Origin: Schistosoma haematobium | Taxonomy: Eukaryota > Platyhelminthes > Trematoda > Strigeidida > Schistosomatidae | Direction of reading: 5' to 3' | NCBI RefSeq assembly: GCF_000699445.3 | Contig: NC_067201.1 | Span: forward strand, 12,579,501-12,643,500 | Length of the DNA stretch: 64,000 nt | Part shown: positions 45,915 through 57,598 of the stretch, piece by piece | Layout of the letters: the number at the start of each line of letters is the position of its first letter | Numbering within the stretch: the stretch's first letter is position 1 | Position numbers and translations under genes: made by a program | Notes under the pieces: generated by a model | The model's input: only the letters and a program-made list of their open reading frames with translations | Databases searched by the model: none | Told to the model about the DNA's origin: nothing

Positions 45915-46030
45915 ATATACTCAAATTCGAATCCCGATGTAAACATCAAAACTAGGAAAATTCACCTACATCCAACTAACGAATCTGGAATACGACATAA
46001 CCAACATCTTAAATCCTATCTCTAATCATA
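45915..46030 (+). repeat. Old SINE-A fragment
   Basis: B box ATTCGAATCCC and ribozyme remnant CATCCAACTAACGAATC. Confidence 0.6.
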
Positions 46031-46499
46031 ATTCAATTGCTCACAATCTTTGAAATGATCTTTTTTTTTAAAACAATTAGTCCCTTTGATAAATTTCGAT
46101 AATGCAATGAGAAGACGAAGTTTATCAGAATTATGTGATATGTATTTGAGCAATGCATTTCGAACAATCTTATCACACAGATACTTGTTAAGAACATTCA
46201 TATATGAAAATTAAAAGGTCAACTAGACAGGTTAAGGGTAAATCATAACAAAGGAAAAAAATAATAAAGCATACAAAAACAAATGTAATTACCACTCTGG
46301 ATAATAGATCAGTATTACCAGGGTAGGCTAAGTGTAAGGAAAAGTTGTTTTTGAATACATAAAGAGGGTTTTAATTGCCGTATAGCCAAGGCTTCAATAA
46401 ACCTTAGTATGCGTCCTTGAAAGATTTTGTATAACACTACAAATGCTGATTTGATGTCAACCTTATGACCCATCTCAGAACATTTTTCTAACATATATC

Positions 46500-46715
46500 A
46501 ATGGTTAAGATCATGAGTCAATTGATGCTAGACTATCATGGAAAACTTGGAAGCATTGGACGGCCGTTTCGTCCTATTGTGGGACTCCTCAGCAGTGCGC
46601 ATCCACGATCCCGCACCCCGCAGGATTTCAACTTTTCCATGGTGGTCTAGCTTCAGTTGGCTAATGATTTCAACCTGTGAAATTTCTAAAAATCTCCACA
46701 AAACCCATTTTGATA
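46500..46715 (-). repeat. SINE-B copy with inverted 3' end
   Basis: Minus-strand tail and intact hammerhead up to GCAGGATTTCAAC, then a plus-strand CTTTTCCATGGTGG tail to CAAAACCCATTTTGAT, followed by an AAT tract. Confidence 0.82.
46553..46598 (-). ncRNA. Hammerhead ribozyme motif, SINE-B, core intact
   Basis: Core CTGAGGA and GAAAC, stem II GTCC/GGAC around CACAATA, palindromic stem III ACGGCCGT, GTC triplet. Stem I GCACTG/CAATGC has one mismatch. Confidence 0.78.
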
Positions 46716-47214
46716 ATAATAATAATAATAATAATAGTGTTTTATTATTGTATAATAGTGATTGCGTGATTAATTCATAATTTAAATTTATCTCAATGGA
46801 TTATATAATTGTTTTTTCAAGAATGAAACATTACGTAATTTATTGTTACATGGTTATCTTCATTCAGATAATAATATTAGTAATAATTAATATACTACTA
46901 ATAAATGTTTGTAAGCGATAGTACAAATGAAAATGATTGTTTTTAGCTACATTATATATAATGCATACGCTTATTTCTATTTATAAATGCCTAATTGTTC
47001 TTTGCACACATTCAGTGAAAGGAAATTGCTTTTAACCAAAATGTTTTCATCTATAAACGAATGAGATTACCTTTTTTTTAGAACATAATTGAAAATGAAT
47101 TAATTTGTATCTCTTTTTTTCTGATAAATATTAATAAAGAAGGTAATTTTTTATCATTTATTTATATAATCACATTCCATACATATATGAATGAATAAGG
47201 ATGATAAGTCCTAG
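46716..47214. other. Intron 9, AT-rich
   Basis: AAT tract at 46716-46735; otherwise nothing recognised. Confidence 0.5.
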
Positions 47215-47310
47215 GTTGGAATCTCGCGAGGCGCCATCTTAGATGAAACGGTCGTCCAGTGTTTCCAGGTGATCTAGCCTCAATTGACTCATGAATTCAA
47301 TTATTAAAAT
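47215..47310 (+). repeat. SINE-B, truncated at the ribozyme
   Basis: A B-box-adjacent scrap (GGAATCTCGCGAGG) is joined to GATGAAACGGTCGTCCAGTG, lacking the 5' half of the hammerhead. Shortened tail. Confidence 0.72.
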
Positions 47311-48669
47311 TGATATTTATAAGTTGAAAGAAGTAATTCTTAAGTATGTTAAATGAATGGGTAGATGTAGTAACTTCACAGTAAACATTCAAAAGAAGTC
47401 TGATCATGGGTACGATAGGTAATTAGCACACTACATAATGTAGATCATAAACACAACAATACCAGACAAACAATAATGGAACGCACGGATCCTACACCAT
47501 TTGAATCTTACACATTTGAACTGCTGGTACAGTATCTCAACTACAGTAATCTTTAATGCCTAGTATTTGGAATTCTGTTTTCGTACTATTGATAATTACC
47601 ATGGTAAGTGTGTTCTAGTTTGTCAAGTGAAGGAAAATTATTTGGGATAATTGCGTATTGCAGTTAGCTTATTCTACAAGATTAATACATATATTAACGT
47701 AAATGAAAGGAAGTCCTGCTTGATCTAGGCTTCCTCTTAGTTAGCATACACCGAAAAGACATATTTGGAACTGTGTAAAGTACTGGTATTCTCAGTGCAT
47801 TACTTAGTGTCTCAGTGAGTGATTTTACCAGCGAGTTGCTCCGGTTATGACTGACTTCCTGAATTACTTCAGTGTTTTTAAGGTAATTAGTCATTGAATA
47901 GAGTAACCTATGGTATACTTGACTATTGTTCAAATTGTGGCTTGATCAATAGAATTCAATCACTACTTAAAAAACTAGATAAGAATGATTTTAGTCACTA
48001 CCCAGTGTTTAATGAACTTCTAATGATATAAACATATATATCTGGAACGGTTAACTCTAACATGGATATTTATATAAATCTGGATATATTAGTAGGGAAA
48101 CATCCTGTATGTACTACTAATAATTAGTTACTTGGTAATTTTAATCTTCCAAATGGATAAAAATCTCAGATCTCTTCTGTATTAAATTTTTAATAGAAAG
48201 TATAAGACTTCACGGTATATGTACTTTTCTGTCTGTTTCTTATGAAGATTATTCACTGTTAACCTCTGTGATTATTTTTTTCATCATGAACCGATATCCA
48301 GTAAAGAGACATTGAAAACCAGGAATAATTAGATTACTATGCTATTCTAGTGTAAAATTTCGTATCAGTATATGTTTAAGATCACATACAACACTGAAAT
48401 TCAACGCCTAGAGATATGTATAGAAAGCTCAATATTACCGAGTCAGAATTCAGCATTTAACATCCTCAACTTCAGTCAATATTTAGCGCTGTACAAACGT
48501 TAACCACTTTCACTGAGGCAACGTTGTCAAATACTGAATTTGGTTGACCTCACAGGTGTTTGAGGTTTATTCAACATTAGGTTACTTATTAGAAGTATCC
48601 AAAGATTACTTTAAAACAATAAATTTAAATAAAGATATTCCTTTTATACAATTGTATTCAAAGGCTTAC
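47311..48669. other. Intron 9, no recognised element
   Basis: Long AT-rich stretch without a repeat or gene that I can support. Confidence 0.5.
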
Positions 48670-48935
48670 ATAATTTAATTTGCAGAGCAATCTCAGTCGA
48701 ACAACTATTGAAAGCTAGGAAACACTAAGAGGCAGTTTCATCCTTAAATGTGGTTCTTCCTTAATTCACGACGACGGAACCCAGTACCTTCAGCATCACC
48801 AGTCAGTTCCTAACCTTTGGACCATTGAGCCTGAATCCGATGACTTCAATATTATTCTTCAGTAGTTGTCTAACTAATATCAATCTATGATGTTAACTAT
48901 GAAATTCAACTATTTCCACAATCCCTATATTGTAT
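48670..48935 (-). repeat. Old SINE-B copy
   Basis: Diverged minus-strand tail, ribozyme remnant (GTTTCATCC) and inverted head near 48800-48830. Confidence 0.6.
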
Positions 48936-49009
48936 TATTAGTGAGTTATTTACTAAACGAAAATGTTCTTTGACATCATATCCTATTGCTTATTCATTTA
49001 TTTATTTAG

Positions 49010-49548
49010 GCGTTTATATAGCAATTAATATATTGCTGGAACGTATGAAAAATGAATCAGTAATTGATATATTTGGTCTGGTGAATCAATTACGTTTACA
49101 ACGTAATTATATGATTGAAACACAAGAACAATATCAATTTATATACACTGCATTACTTGAATCAATTACAGATGGAAATACAGAAGTATCTGCACGTAAT
49201 CTATACACACATGTACAACATTTATCTATATTACAAACTACTACCACTACTATTAGTAGTACAAATGATTATATTAACAATTTTAATAGTCCATTATTAA
49301 CAACTATAACACCAACAACTACATCAGTGAATAATTTAAACGAACTATCTAATAATGCAACGACAACACATTCGTTAGGTTTGACTGGTTTTCAACTAGA
49401 ATTTCGTAAAATTAATAAATTATCACCTAATATAACTTTAGCATTGAATTGTAGTCAATCAAAAACTGGTTTTGTCAGTTATACACCACCTGGAAGTCCT
49501 ATGCATGGTTATAAATTAAGTGTATCATGTGATGTAGCCAAACAAAGT
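49010..49548 (+). CDS. LAR: LAR-type receptor tyrosine phosphatase, exon 10 (end of D1, linker, start of D2)
   Basis: Two bases complete the glycine of GRTG, then 179 codons. VYIAINILLERMKNE is the helix after the catalytic loop. The Q-loop reads QRNYMIETQEQYQF where active type IIa D1 domains have QRNYMVQTEDQY, so the first glutamine (Gln262 in PTP1B numbering) is glutamate, codon GAA at 49117-49119. GNTEVSARNLYTHVQHL ends D1. A Thr/Asn-rich linker of about 50 residues separates it from D2, which opens with GFQLEFRKINKL (LAR MELEFKLLASS) and then carries roughly 25 extra residues. Phase 0 GTAAGT donor at 49549. Confidence 0.93.
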
Positions 49549-50199
49549 GTAAGTTTAAGTGATATTATTTAATGTTTTAATCGAAAAAGTTTTGTGGAGA
49601 TTAGTTATACTAATCAAAGATTGATCCCACTGGAGGTAGAATTGAACACCGGAGAGCACTAGACAACTAATTTGTTTCAGTATAAGAAGATATCATTAAA
49701 TAACTTCAGTTATGTCGGCAGTGGAACACATTCTATCAAAATCACTGGATGATTATCTCACTATATCGCTAAGTAATTGAAGTTAGAGTTGTACTTTTTG
49801 ACTGTACTTCACTGACTCTAATAGTTTGTCAGGATACATGTTCCTGGGTTCAATCCCTAGTGGGATTACAGTTATGCGCTTCCTGGCTTTCAATGGTACT
49901 TCAACTGAATATAATCTTTGACAGCAACTAATCATAATCTCATTTAAATAAAACATTAAAGATGTATATATCCAAAAAACTCGACATTCTCAATATTGAA
50001 ATAAACAGAAAATCGTAAAGCTTTCTAGATGTTTGCTTATAGATTGTTATAGACTCTTGATCACTGTTAAATATAATCCATCTATTCCGTTAACAATTGA
50101 CAGATAAATGTTTATCTATTCTAAATTGTATATACCACTATCAGTGTTATTATTAGTTTAATTGACTTTCAAGAGTTTAGTATATTATTATTAGTAGTA
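49549..50199. other. Intron 10, 5' part
   Basis: No clear element; possible very old SINE remnants near 49600-49900 that I cannot support firmly. Confidence 0.45.
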
Positions 50200-50462
50200 G
50201 TGTGATGCGTACCACTTACGTAGTATATAACGCGAGTCAGGAATGTAATGTCTGTCAGCAGAAGATTGGGAAGCTCAAGAAAGGAAGAACGGGGATAGAA
50301 AGCAATTAGTATAGAAGTGCAAGAACGATGAAGTCCGAGACAATTATTGAACATTTTGCAAATTAGGTATTATAGTATGGTTTTTCTATTTAACGAGTAA
50401 CTCTGTCATGTTGTGTTAAATATAATTCGGTTGTCCTCACCTGTGTTCTCCTTCACTACAGT
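50200..50462 (+). repeat. Dispersed repeat family D, copy 3
   Basis: Direct relative to copy 1: GATGAAGTCCGAGACAATT and TTCGGTTGTCCTCACCTGTG blocks. Confidence 0.72.
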
Positions 50463-50499
50463 AGTAGTAGTAACAGTAATAATAATAACATATCAGGGT

Positions 50500-50740
50500 T
50501 TATGGAGATCACTGAATTCGTTAGTTTACATCATGGACTGATCAGAATTAAACAACCAGTAAAAATATTTTTTTAAACAACACTGGATATCTGTCTCGTT
50601 TTAATACGGGGTTCCTTAACAGTAGGCATTGATGTCTACACTTAAGGTCGAACCCAAGACTTTTACTTTTTACAGTGCACACCTAATCTCTAGACCATTG
50701 AATTAATAGTTAGTTGTGGTATACATTTCTAGCTGCAATC
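50500..50740 (-). repeat. Old SINE-B fragment
   Basis: Diverged tail, ribozyme remnant (GTCTCGTTTTAATACGGGG) and inverted head. Confidence 0.55.
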
Positions 50741-50767
50741 ACTTCACTGTATCGTACAGCTATCTTG

Positions 50768-50770
50768 AAA

Positions 50771-50822
<52 letters not shown>
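50768..50822. repeat. (ATT)n microsatellite
   Basis: About 55 bp of ATT units. Confidence 0.95.
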
Positions 50823-50823
<1 letters not shown>

Positions 50824-51056
50824 GATAAATACCTTACACTTAACACAGATGAACCTTACTGATCACACCTTTGTAGAATTCATGAGAATTATCTCTAAAA
50901 TCTATTTACCAGTGAGCAAACGGTAAATATTATTACCATGAATGCAGGTTGTAAAGACTAATGGATTGATCTTCGTTAAATATTATTATTTTTTTCTATA
51001 TTGTCTACAAATGAAATCGATAACAATTTAAGAACAAAGAAAAAAAGAATAACGAT

Positions 51057-51335
51057 AGTAGCTCACTGATGACAATGGTGGATGTGTTGCTCAATTTCGT
51101 CGAATAGTTGGAGTTAGACATTAATACGATCGGATGCCAGCCGGCTTAGTGGTCTAGAGGTTAAGCGTTTGTGTGCGATACTGATATGTGCTGCGTTGGA
51201 ATCCCACGACGCAGGATCGTGGATGTGCATTGCTGAGGCGTCCCACAATAAGAAGAAACGGCCATTCAGTGCTTACAAGTTTTCCATGGTGGTCTGGCTT
51301 CTATTGACTCATGATCTCAACTACTGAAATAAGGA
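51057..51335 (+). repeat. SINE-B copy, plus strand
   Basis: Body block GGTGGATGTGTTGCTCAATT, GTTAGACATTAATACG, A box GTGGTCTAGAGGTTAAGCG, degraded B box, ribozyme with GGCG for GGAG, and tail. Confidence 0.82.
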
Positions 51336-51629
51336 GTAATGTTTTTAAAAAGAGGTCAGTAAAAATAAATTTTAAAAAAGTCATATATCTATATGGTGAT
51401 GATCATATATGTATTTCCATATACATTTTAGCTTAGTAACAATAATCTCTCATTTATAATCCTATAGCTTGTATGTTCGATTTCTTTTCAGACAATAAAT
51501 TGAACTTTTAAACTTAAACAGTCTATAAATCATGAGTCAATAGTAATCTAGACAATTCAGTTCATTTTAGTCATCTGATTCAAAAGGATTTAAATTAAAC
51601 TATTTAGTTAGTGAAATCCAAATTACGAA

Positions 51630-51630
<1 letters not shown>

Positions 51631-51672
<42 letters not shown>
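51631..51672. repeat. (TA)n microsatellite
   Basis: About 42 bp of TA, directly against a SINE-B terminus. Confidence 0.95.
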
Positions 51673-51676
<4 letters not shown>

Positions 51677-51895
51677 GTTGAATTCATGAGTCAGTTAAAG
51701 CTAGACCACCTTGGAAAACTTGGGAGCATTGGACGGCTGTTTCGTTCTAGGATGGGACTCGTCAGCAGTGAGCAACCACGATTCCACCCGTGGGACCCGG
51801 ACTCAAAATCTATCGGTCTCGCGCGCGAACACTTAACTTCTAGATCATTGATCCAGCATCCAGTGATGTTAATGTATAACTTCGACCAAATACAT
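51673..51895 (-). repeat. SINE-B copy, minus strand
   Basis: Tail starts right after the TA run. The ribozyme keeps CTGACGAG and GAAAC, but stem II (GTCC/GAAC) and stem I are imperfect. Inverted B box is degraded; ends near AACTTCGACCAA. Confidence 0.8.
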
Positions 51896-52214
51896 ATGAT
51901 TTGAAATGTTATTAAATACTACTCGAATAATCATTTCAATTACGATAGATCTCTAGTGATTTATTTCAAACTTAATATATTTTCTTCAATTTACTTAATT
52001 GCATAGTAAATAGTGTGGATGTGTTATCAAATGAATAATTTCTAGATTAATATATCTTAAATTCCGAATTACTTAAAAGACTTTCATTCAAGACCAAAAT
52101 CAGAATAATCAATCCTGACTTGAAAATAATTCTGTTATGAAAGTTAGAACTACCATTACTATGATTAAAAAAAAGTACACGTACTTGTAAACAGCTGTTA
52201 TGCAAGATATTTCA

Positions 52215-52343
52215 TATCTGCTTTACAGAGCCAATCATCAATAACTTACTTTGGTAGAGAACAAATCAGCTGGTAGCTGAATAGTAGACCAGGAAAAGGT
52301 GTTAGAGGTGGATAGGACATAATTCGCGTGAATCAGCAAACTA
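52215..52343 (+). mobile_element. RTE-type fragment, left half, split by MULE
   Basis: Matches the reverse transcriptase 3' region of the copy at 6720-6850: GAGAACAAATCAGCTGGTAG, AGGTGGATAGGACATA, then GCGTGAATCAGCAAACTA. It is interrupted at 52343 and resumes in register at 56149. Confidence 0.8.
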
Positions 52344-53546
52344 GGTTGACATTAAGTAACCGGCCTATATGATTCCCTACCACCCCTTTTAAAAAAATTG
52401 TGGGGTGTGAATGAAAAATTTAGGTATCATTGATTGGTGGACTTGTTTTGCAAGTGTGTGCTCAAGTGATAATGAACAAAAATTGTGTTACCTTTAATAA
52501 TTTTGTGATTGGTCGTAAACTGTTCATCTTTGTAATCTGATTAGTTGAAATCGAAATCACATCTGGAGCTGTGATTGGATACCAGAATTTTCATTTTTTA
52601 CATTTGAAATTTAATGATAATGAATAATTTTTTTTGTGTAATCTTAGTCTTGAAAAAAATTTAGACTTTTGAAGAAAAAGACACCAACTTAATTGCATTA
52701 CCATGCAATCCTACTGTTAGTGAATGTGTATTGGGATCAATTTTTGTTTTCCGATCAAGTATACCTTGAATTGAAGTCGTTAGTTATCGGAACAGGAATA
52801 ATCATATGTATCTCAGTAAAAGAAAGTTTTTGGGAAAAAGCATCTGTAAACCGGTTTGAATATTTGATAATAGTGATTACTGAATGAGGTCGGTAGTCAA
52901 ATATTTAATACCAAATTAATAAACAAATTATCACCAAAGTGTGTGCATAGGCTTTTTTGTAACACACGGTGTGTTAATGGGAAAAAGAAATCAACATATC
53001 AATAAATCATCATGATAAATTACTGGTTGCAATATGTATAATTCAGGTGAACCAACCGTAGACGATCATTTAATGAACTGACTTTGACAGTATATGAAAG
53101 TAGTAATAAATTTTCCGAAAAAGACACTTAATATTTAGTAAAGGATTATTTTGTAAATGTTCATTCATAATGAGAATTAGACAACGTTAGATTTAAATGT
53201 GGTTAATTTGTAAAAGTCCATTGAAACGGTTTATTGTGTTCACTTGTAAATTATTTGTAGTTCTGTATTTTAAAATTAATTTTTGGTCGTAATAAAAACT
53301 AGTTTGTTTAATCAGTCATGTGTGAATATTGTTAACCGCCGTAATATGAAACCTGAATTATCTAGACATTATGAATGTAACCATTTTTGACAAGCATTTG
53401 AAATATCAGTTTCATGAAGTGTAAATGAACAAGCCTACGTCGTCTGACTGACTCAACAAATATTTATCGACTTTAAACGTATAAATATGAGTAAGGTCAA
53501 CTGTATCAATGAACATTTACAATGCTATTAGTATTATTTATTTTCC

Positions 53547-53595
<49 letters not shown>

Positions 53596-54548
53596 GTCAA
53601 TTGACAAGATTCAATTCTTGTACTATGTATTTCATTGACACAAAATTTTTGCATTTTCAATTTTCCTATAATGCTTAGTCACTTATTGTGACTGAACACT
53701 TTACTGCAAATCATCCCGACCTTTAGTGAATGACCTTTTTAATTTGTAAATATATATATCGTTACAGATGTAAACGTTAACCATTGTTAACACATTACAT
53801 TGTCAAATTCATAAATGTCATGCCTTATTTTTGGACTTTATAAAATAATAAAATTATGGACTAATAACTGTATAGTGTGATGATGAAGTTAAGGAAAACG
53901 ATTGTTTCCTAAATTATTTTTGATTTTTGAATATTTTAAGGGAATATTTAACTGGTACAACGAGATTGTACCAGTCATAAATAGTTGATGAGGTGTGCAA
54001 ATGAATACGGTGATATAATCAGTAGTTATGAATAACTATGGAGGCTTAGTTTACGATCAGACGTACTTCTTACGTACGCATAGTTCTGGTTTCAGGAAAT
54101 TTTAATATAAAACAAGAATATGAAGTTCTTGTTTTGTGTATCTATGAAACGGATAATATTCTTATTTCTTTTACACTTACTGTATGACCTTTTATCACCA
54201 TCATCATTTCAATGATGATGGTTTCAACTTGTTTTCAAATGTCATTATTTTATTCCTAAATAAGTTAATTTTCTCAATTTCGTTTACTTCTCTATGAGCT
54301 TTAATCACATTCATCTTTGTAATTATCTTATTACATTCACTAATAAATGTCATCATAAGTTTATTGACCTAACGACAAAATTACGATTTTCACTCATTTA
54401 AAATATTCCTATTAAAATGTACTCAAAATGTACTTTTATTAGATAGTTTACAAATGTGTTACTAAAACATGAACGCTAATCACATTATTTTCAATATAAA
54501 ATTACTAGATTAGTCTTCATTAGATGACAAAATCTTGTCTAAGTTTTC
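52344..54548. other. Non-coding 3' half of the MULE
   Basis: AT-rich, no long frame on either strand, (ATT)n at 53543-53595. No C-terminal MULE domain found. Confidence 0.55.
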
Positions 54549-55948
54549 TTAACCTTTATATCTAATAAACGTTAGAAACAAGTTTACGAATACATGAACG
54601 ATAATCGCTTTTCCATTATTAATCTCTAAGGGATATCTGAATTCATGAGACATTAATAAGTGCTTAATCACTTGACCTTTGCGGCGGAAAAGTAGTAGAT
54701 AAAAAATAATGGAAATCAAATTGTGGGTGGCCCTGAAAAGGGCCTTTACTCGTTCTCGCGGTCGAACGTCATCACTATTAGTTTGTAATGGCGCCACAGA
54801 TAGGACAGTGCACTGCTCGTACGTTCGGCGATGGGTCGTAGGCACAGAAGGAATGAACGAAACACTTACCCTCTTTATCACATTCCGAACAAGGTGTACG
54901 CGACACAGAATATGGTGTGCATCCGGATACACCTGCGTAATAGCAGCAGCAATTGCAGGTGAATCATCGGTCACAATGCCTACCAGTTGTCGACTGTTGG
55001 TACACCGTTGGAAAAAGAAGAGGAATCGAGAAATCAAGGCCGACGTTTCGCGACTTAAAAAGGCAATGCACATGGGTATTGCCTTAAAATTCATATCCAT
55101 GGCAACGACTTGATATAAATGGACGTTCTCGTTATTAGTTTTGTACGTCCCGTCAAAACCAATTACGTCACAAAAGTGACCGGCCAAATTCACTTGCTCA
55201 GCAGTCATGAAGAAGAAATACGATAGACAGTTCTCATCGTCCAATTCGTATTCGCAAAGCCCACCCAAGGATGTTATGTGAGCTTTCAATTTCCCGTAAT
55301 CACCTATAGTGTACATTATAAATTGGCAAATTCCGTACCAGGAAGGTTCGCGTGTGAGAACACTTTGTACCGCATATTGCAGACATCTTGAGCGGTCAGA
55401 CATTTCCCATAAGATTGGTAAGCAAAATTCCTGATGTGGAATGCAGCGGTACCGGAAATCAGCAGCGGTCTCACAGTTTCAAACTCCCCATCCGTTAACC
55501 TGCGCATCCATGAATTACCCTGGTACCTCAGGGAATTGCACTCGTGATTGTGATGTACATTCCCACGTACAACAGTCCAATAGCCGTCTATAATCTTACA
55601 AAACATAAATGCTGGACATTGGGTGTTCATAGAAGCCCTTCATTAAAAAAAATTATAAAACAATTTACCAAATTACCTCCTCCGTCTAATACGTTGTGAC
55701 GAACCGCTAGATCTTATACGCCCATTTCGCCAACACACAAATTTAATGTAGGATTTTTGATCTCTGCCAATATGCGAATCTCTCACTACATAATGACTGT
55801 AAGTCGATCTTTCAAAATTTGTGATAGTGGTCTTTAACGCTTCAACCGATGGAAACGCAACCAGAAACAAGGTAGTCAAAAAGACTTCCTCCATTTCCGT
55901 TACGTGAGAAACACCAGCGCTCGTACTCGGCACGTTACTCTGCTCCAT
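54549..55948 (-). CDS. MULE transposase, three exons with micro-introns
   Basis: Exons 55677-55948, 55339-55637 and 54549-55303 join over introns of 39 nt (55638-55676) and 35 nt (55304-55338), both GT...AG, into one 441-codon frame starting MEQSNVPSTSAG. Residues about 25-130 look like a FAR1/WRKY-GCM1-type zinc domain (cysteines in KFVCW and NTQCP, then VHHNHEC). MULE core motifs follow: GFDGTYKTN with the first catalytic Asp near residue 241, VTDDSPA with the second near 303, and CRVHLVRN. After residue about 335 the sequence no longer resembles MULE proteins, and the third catalytic acidic residue cannot be placed. It would move DNA by cut and paste; this copy is probably defective. Confidence 0.78.
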
Positions 55949-56148
55949 AATGACGATTGAGATTGTGCTTCGTCGACAAGTACTGATAATTTATAACAAT
56001 TTTCAAGACATAACTAACCAATTAAATCTAATTTTTGGAACTAGCCATTTCATTGGACGAAACACGGGATGAAAAATATTGTAATTTGGGGTTGGAAAAT
56101 TTTTTTTAAAAAAAAATGGCCGGTCGGATAATATTATTCAGCAAACTA

Positions 56149-56345
56149 CATCTCAAGCAGGCCGTAACTTGGAATGTTCAAGGCCAAAGAAAAAAAGTAG
56201 GCCGAACAATACATTTTGCTGAGAATTGATGATAGACGACAAGATGATGAAAATTACTTCATAATATCTGGGAAGAAGAGCTCAAGACAGGGTTGCTTCA
56301 TTATTGCTGGTGTTTGGCTTATGCACCATATGGAGTACTAAACAC
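56149..56345 (+). mobile_element. RTE-type fragment, right half, split by MULE
   Basis: Continues the copy broken at 52343: CATCTCAAGCAGG, CCGTAACTTGGAATG, then a diverged end near GCTGGTGTTTGGCTTATGC. The GTAA tail is lost. Confidence 0.78.
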
Positions 56346-57309
56346 GTTTCCAATAGTATAGTATGGATTACAGAACTAATCATGTTGAGAAATTAACACA
56401 AATAACATGATCATCTTAATGCATCATAAATTGATTAGGGTCGGTTCTTACCAGGTGTTTTAAAGTTGTGCTCTCTATTAGAAGTGTATGGAATTGTGAA
56501 TACTTACTGCTGATGATTTCTAAATTATAACGAAGCAGTTGTCCATTCCATCTTCAATTTCACTGATTCTTACATTTACGAATATTTGTGATAAAGATAC
56601 ATTGAGTTTTAAGATGTTTAGTTGACGAATGTGTTATTCATTTGCAATCAATGTTATACTTATCTTGATAAATCCTATACTCAACAACAAATGTTTATTC
56701 CAATGCTACATAAATCATATCACATTATTCCTATCTAGTTGTATATCCAAAGAGTACAATATTTAAGGGTACACTTACGCTTTGATCGTGTATGTTACAA
56801 AGAGTTAGAACTATACAATCGAATCAAACTAAGTGGTCAGTAGCAATGTGTCTAAATCCAGTTGGAAAACTTAAGCTTTACATTAATCATTAGAAGTCGT
56901 GAGTAGTTCTAATCATCTATCTTTGTTTTAGACAACAGATACTAGGTTCATATAAAAACATGAAGGGGACAAAGTTGATGAGGCCCGATCAGGAAGAAAC
57001 AAAAAACCGTGATTTAACTACTATCTGTTATCTACAATATGATTTGATATTAAATAGTTTAAAATAAATGAAGATAGAAAATCACCTTTTAACCTAAACA
57101 GTATCCTATAAATAAAACATTACGCTACTCATTCTACTCACCTTTTATAGTTTGCAAACAAATTCCCAAACACAGCGAAATTAAATCCATCAAGATACAA
57201 TCTTTGATATGAGCTTTACTCATGCTTTATATGCTAACTGTGCAGCAGACTTTTTTCTAAACATTATGAAAGTCAATCTAACTATTATTTACTCAGGTAC
57301 TATTGTAGT
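56346..57309. other. Intron 10, no recognised element
   Basis: AT-rich; nothing recognised. Confidence 0.5.
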
Positions 57310-57598
57310 GAGCAGAACACGGTTGGGGACAATCGAATGTATTAGACACAGCATTACAGAGCATCTCAATAAAATCTGAGAACTATATATTAAATCGTTA
57401 ATTTGTAAAATGTCCACCAGTTGTTTCAAAATGCCTCAGACTTCATTGTTCTTACATTTTCATACAAATTGCATTCTATTCCCACTCTTGCTTTCTTGAT
57501 CTTCCCCCATCTTCTGCTGCCAGACATTACATTCCTGACTTGCATAATATACTACTTATATCAATATAAGTAGCACACACCACACTATTACTGAATAT
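57310..57598 (-). repeat. Dispersed repeat family D, copy 4
   Basis: Inverted relative to copy 1: GGGGACAATCGAATGTATT, AAAATCTGAGAACTATA and CAGACTTCATTGTTC blocks, then GACATTACATTCCTGACTTG shared with copy 3. Confidence 0.72.

Larger units (their letters stand above)
52344..56137 (-). mobile_element. MULE DNA transposon (Mutator-like), about 3.8 kb
   Basis: Bounded by the 11-bp direct repeat TCAGCAAACTA (52333-52343 and 56138-56148), and interrupts an RTE fragment precisely. The termini are only weakly inverted: both have ACCGGCC about 14-17 bp in, followed by T/A runs. The transposase gene is on the minus strand at 54549-55948; the rest (52344-54548) is AT-rich and non-coding, with an (ATT)n tract at 53543-53595. 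MULEs named Curupira are known from schistosomes; I cannot tell whether this is one of them. Confidence 0.82.

Noticed and set aside
54709..55113. 134-codon frame on the plus strand
   Set aside because: Antisense to the MULE transposase core, whose motifs are clear on the minus strand; explained by the higher G+C there.
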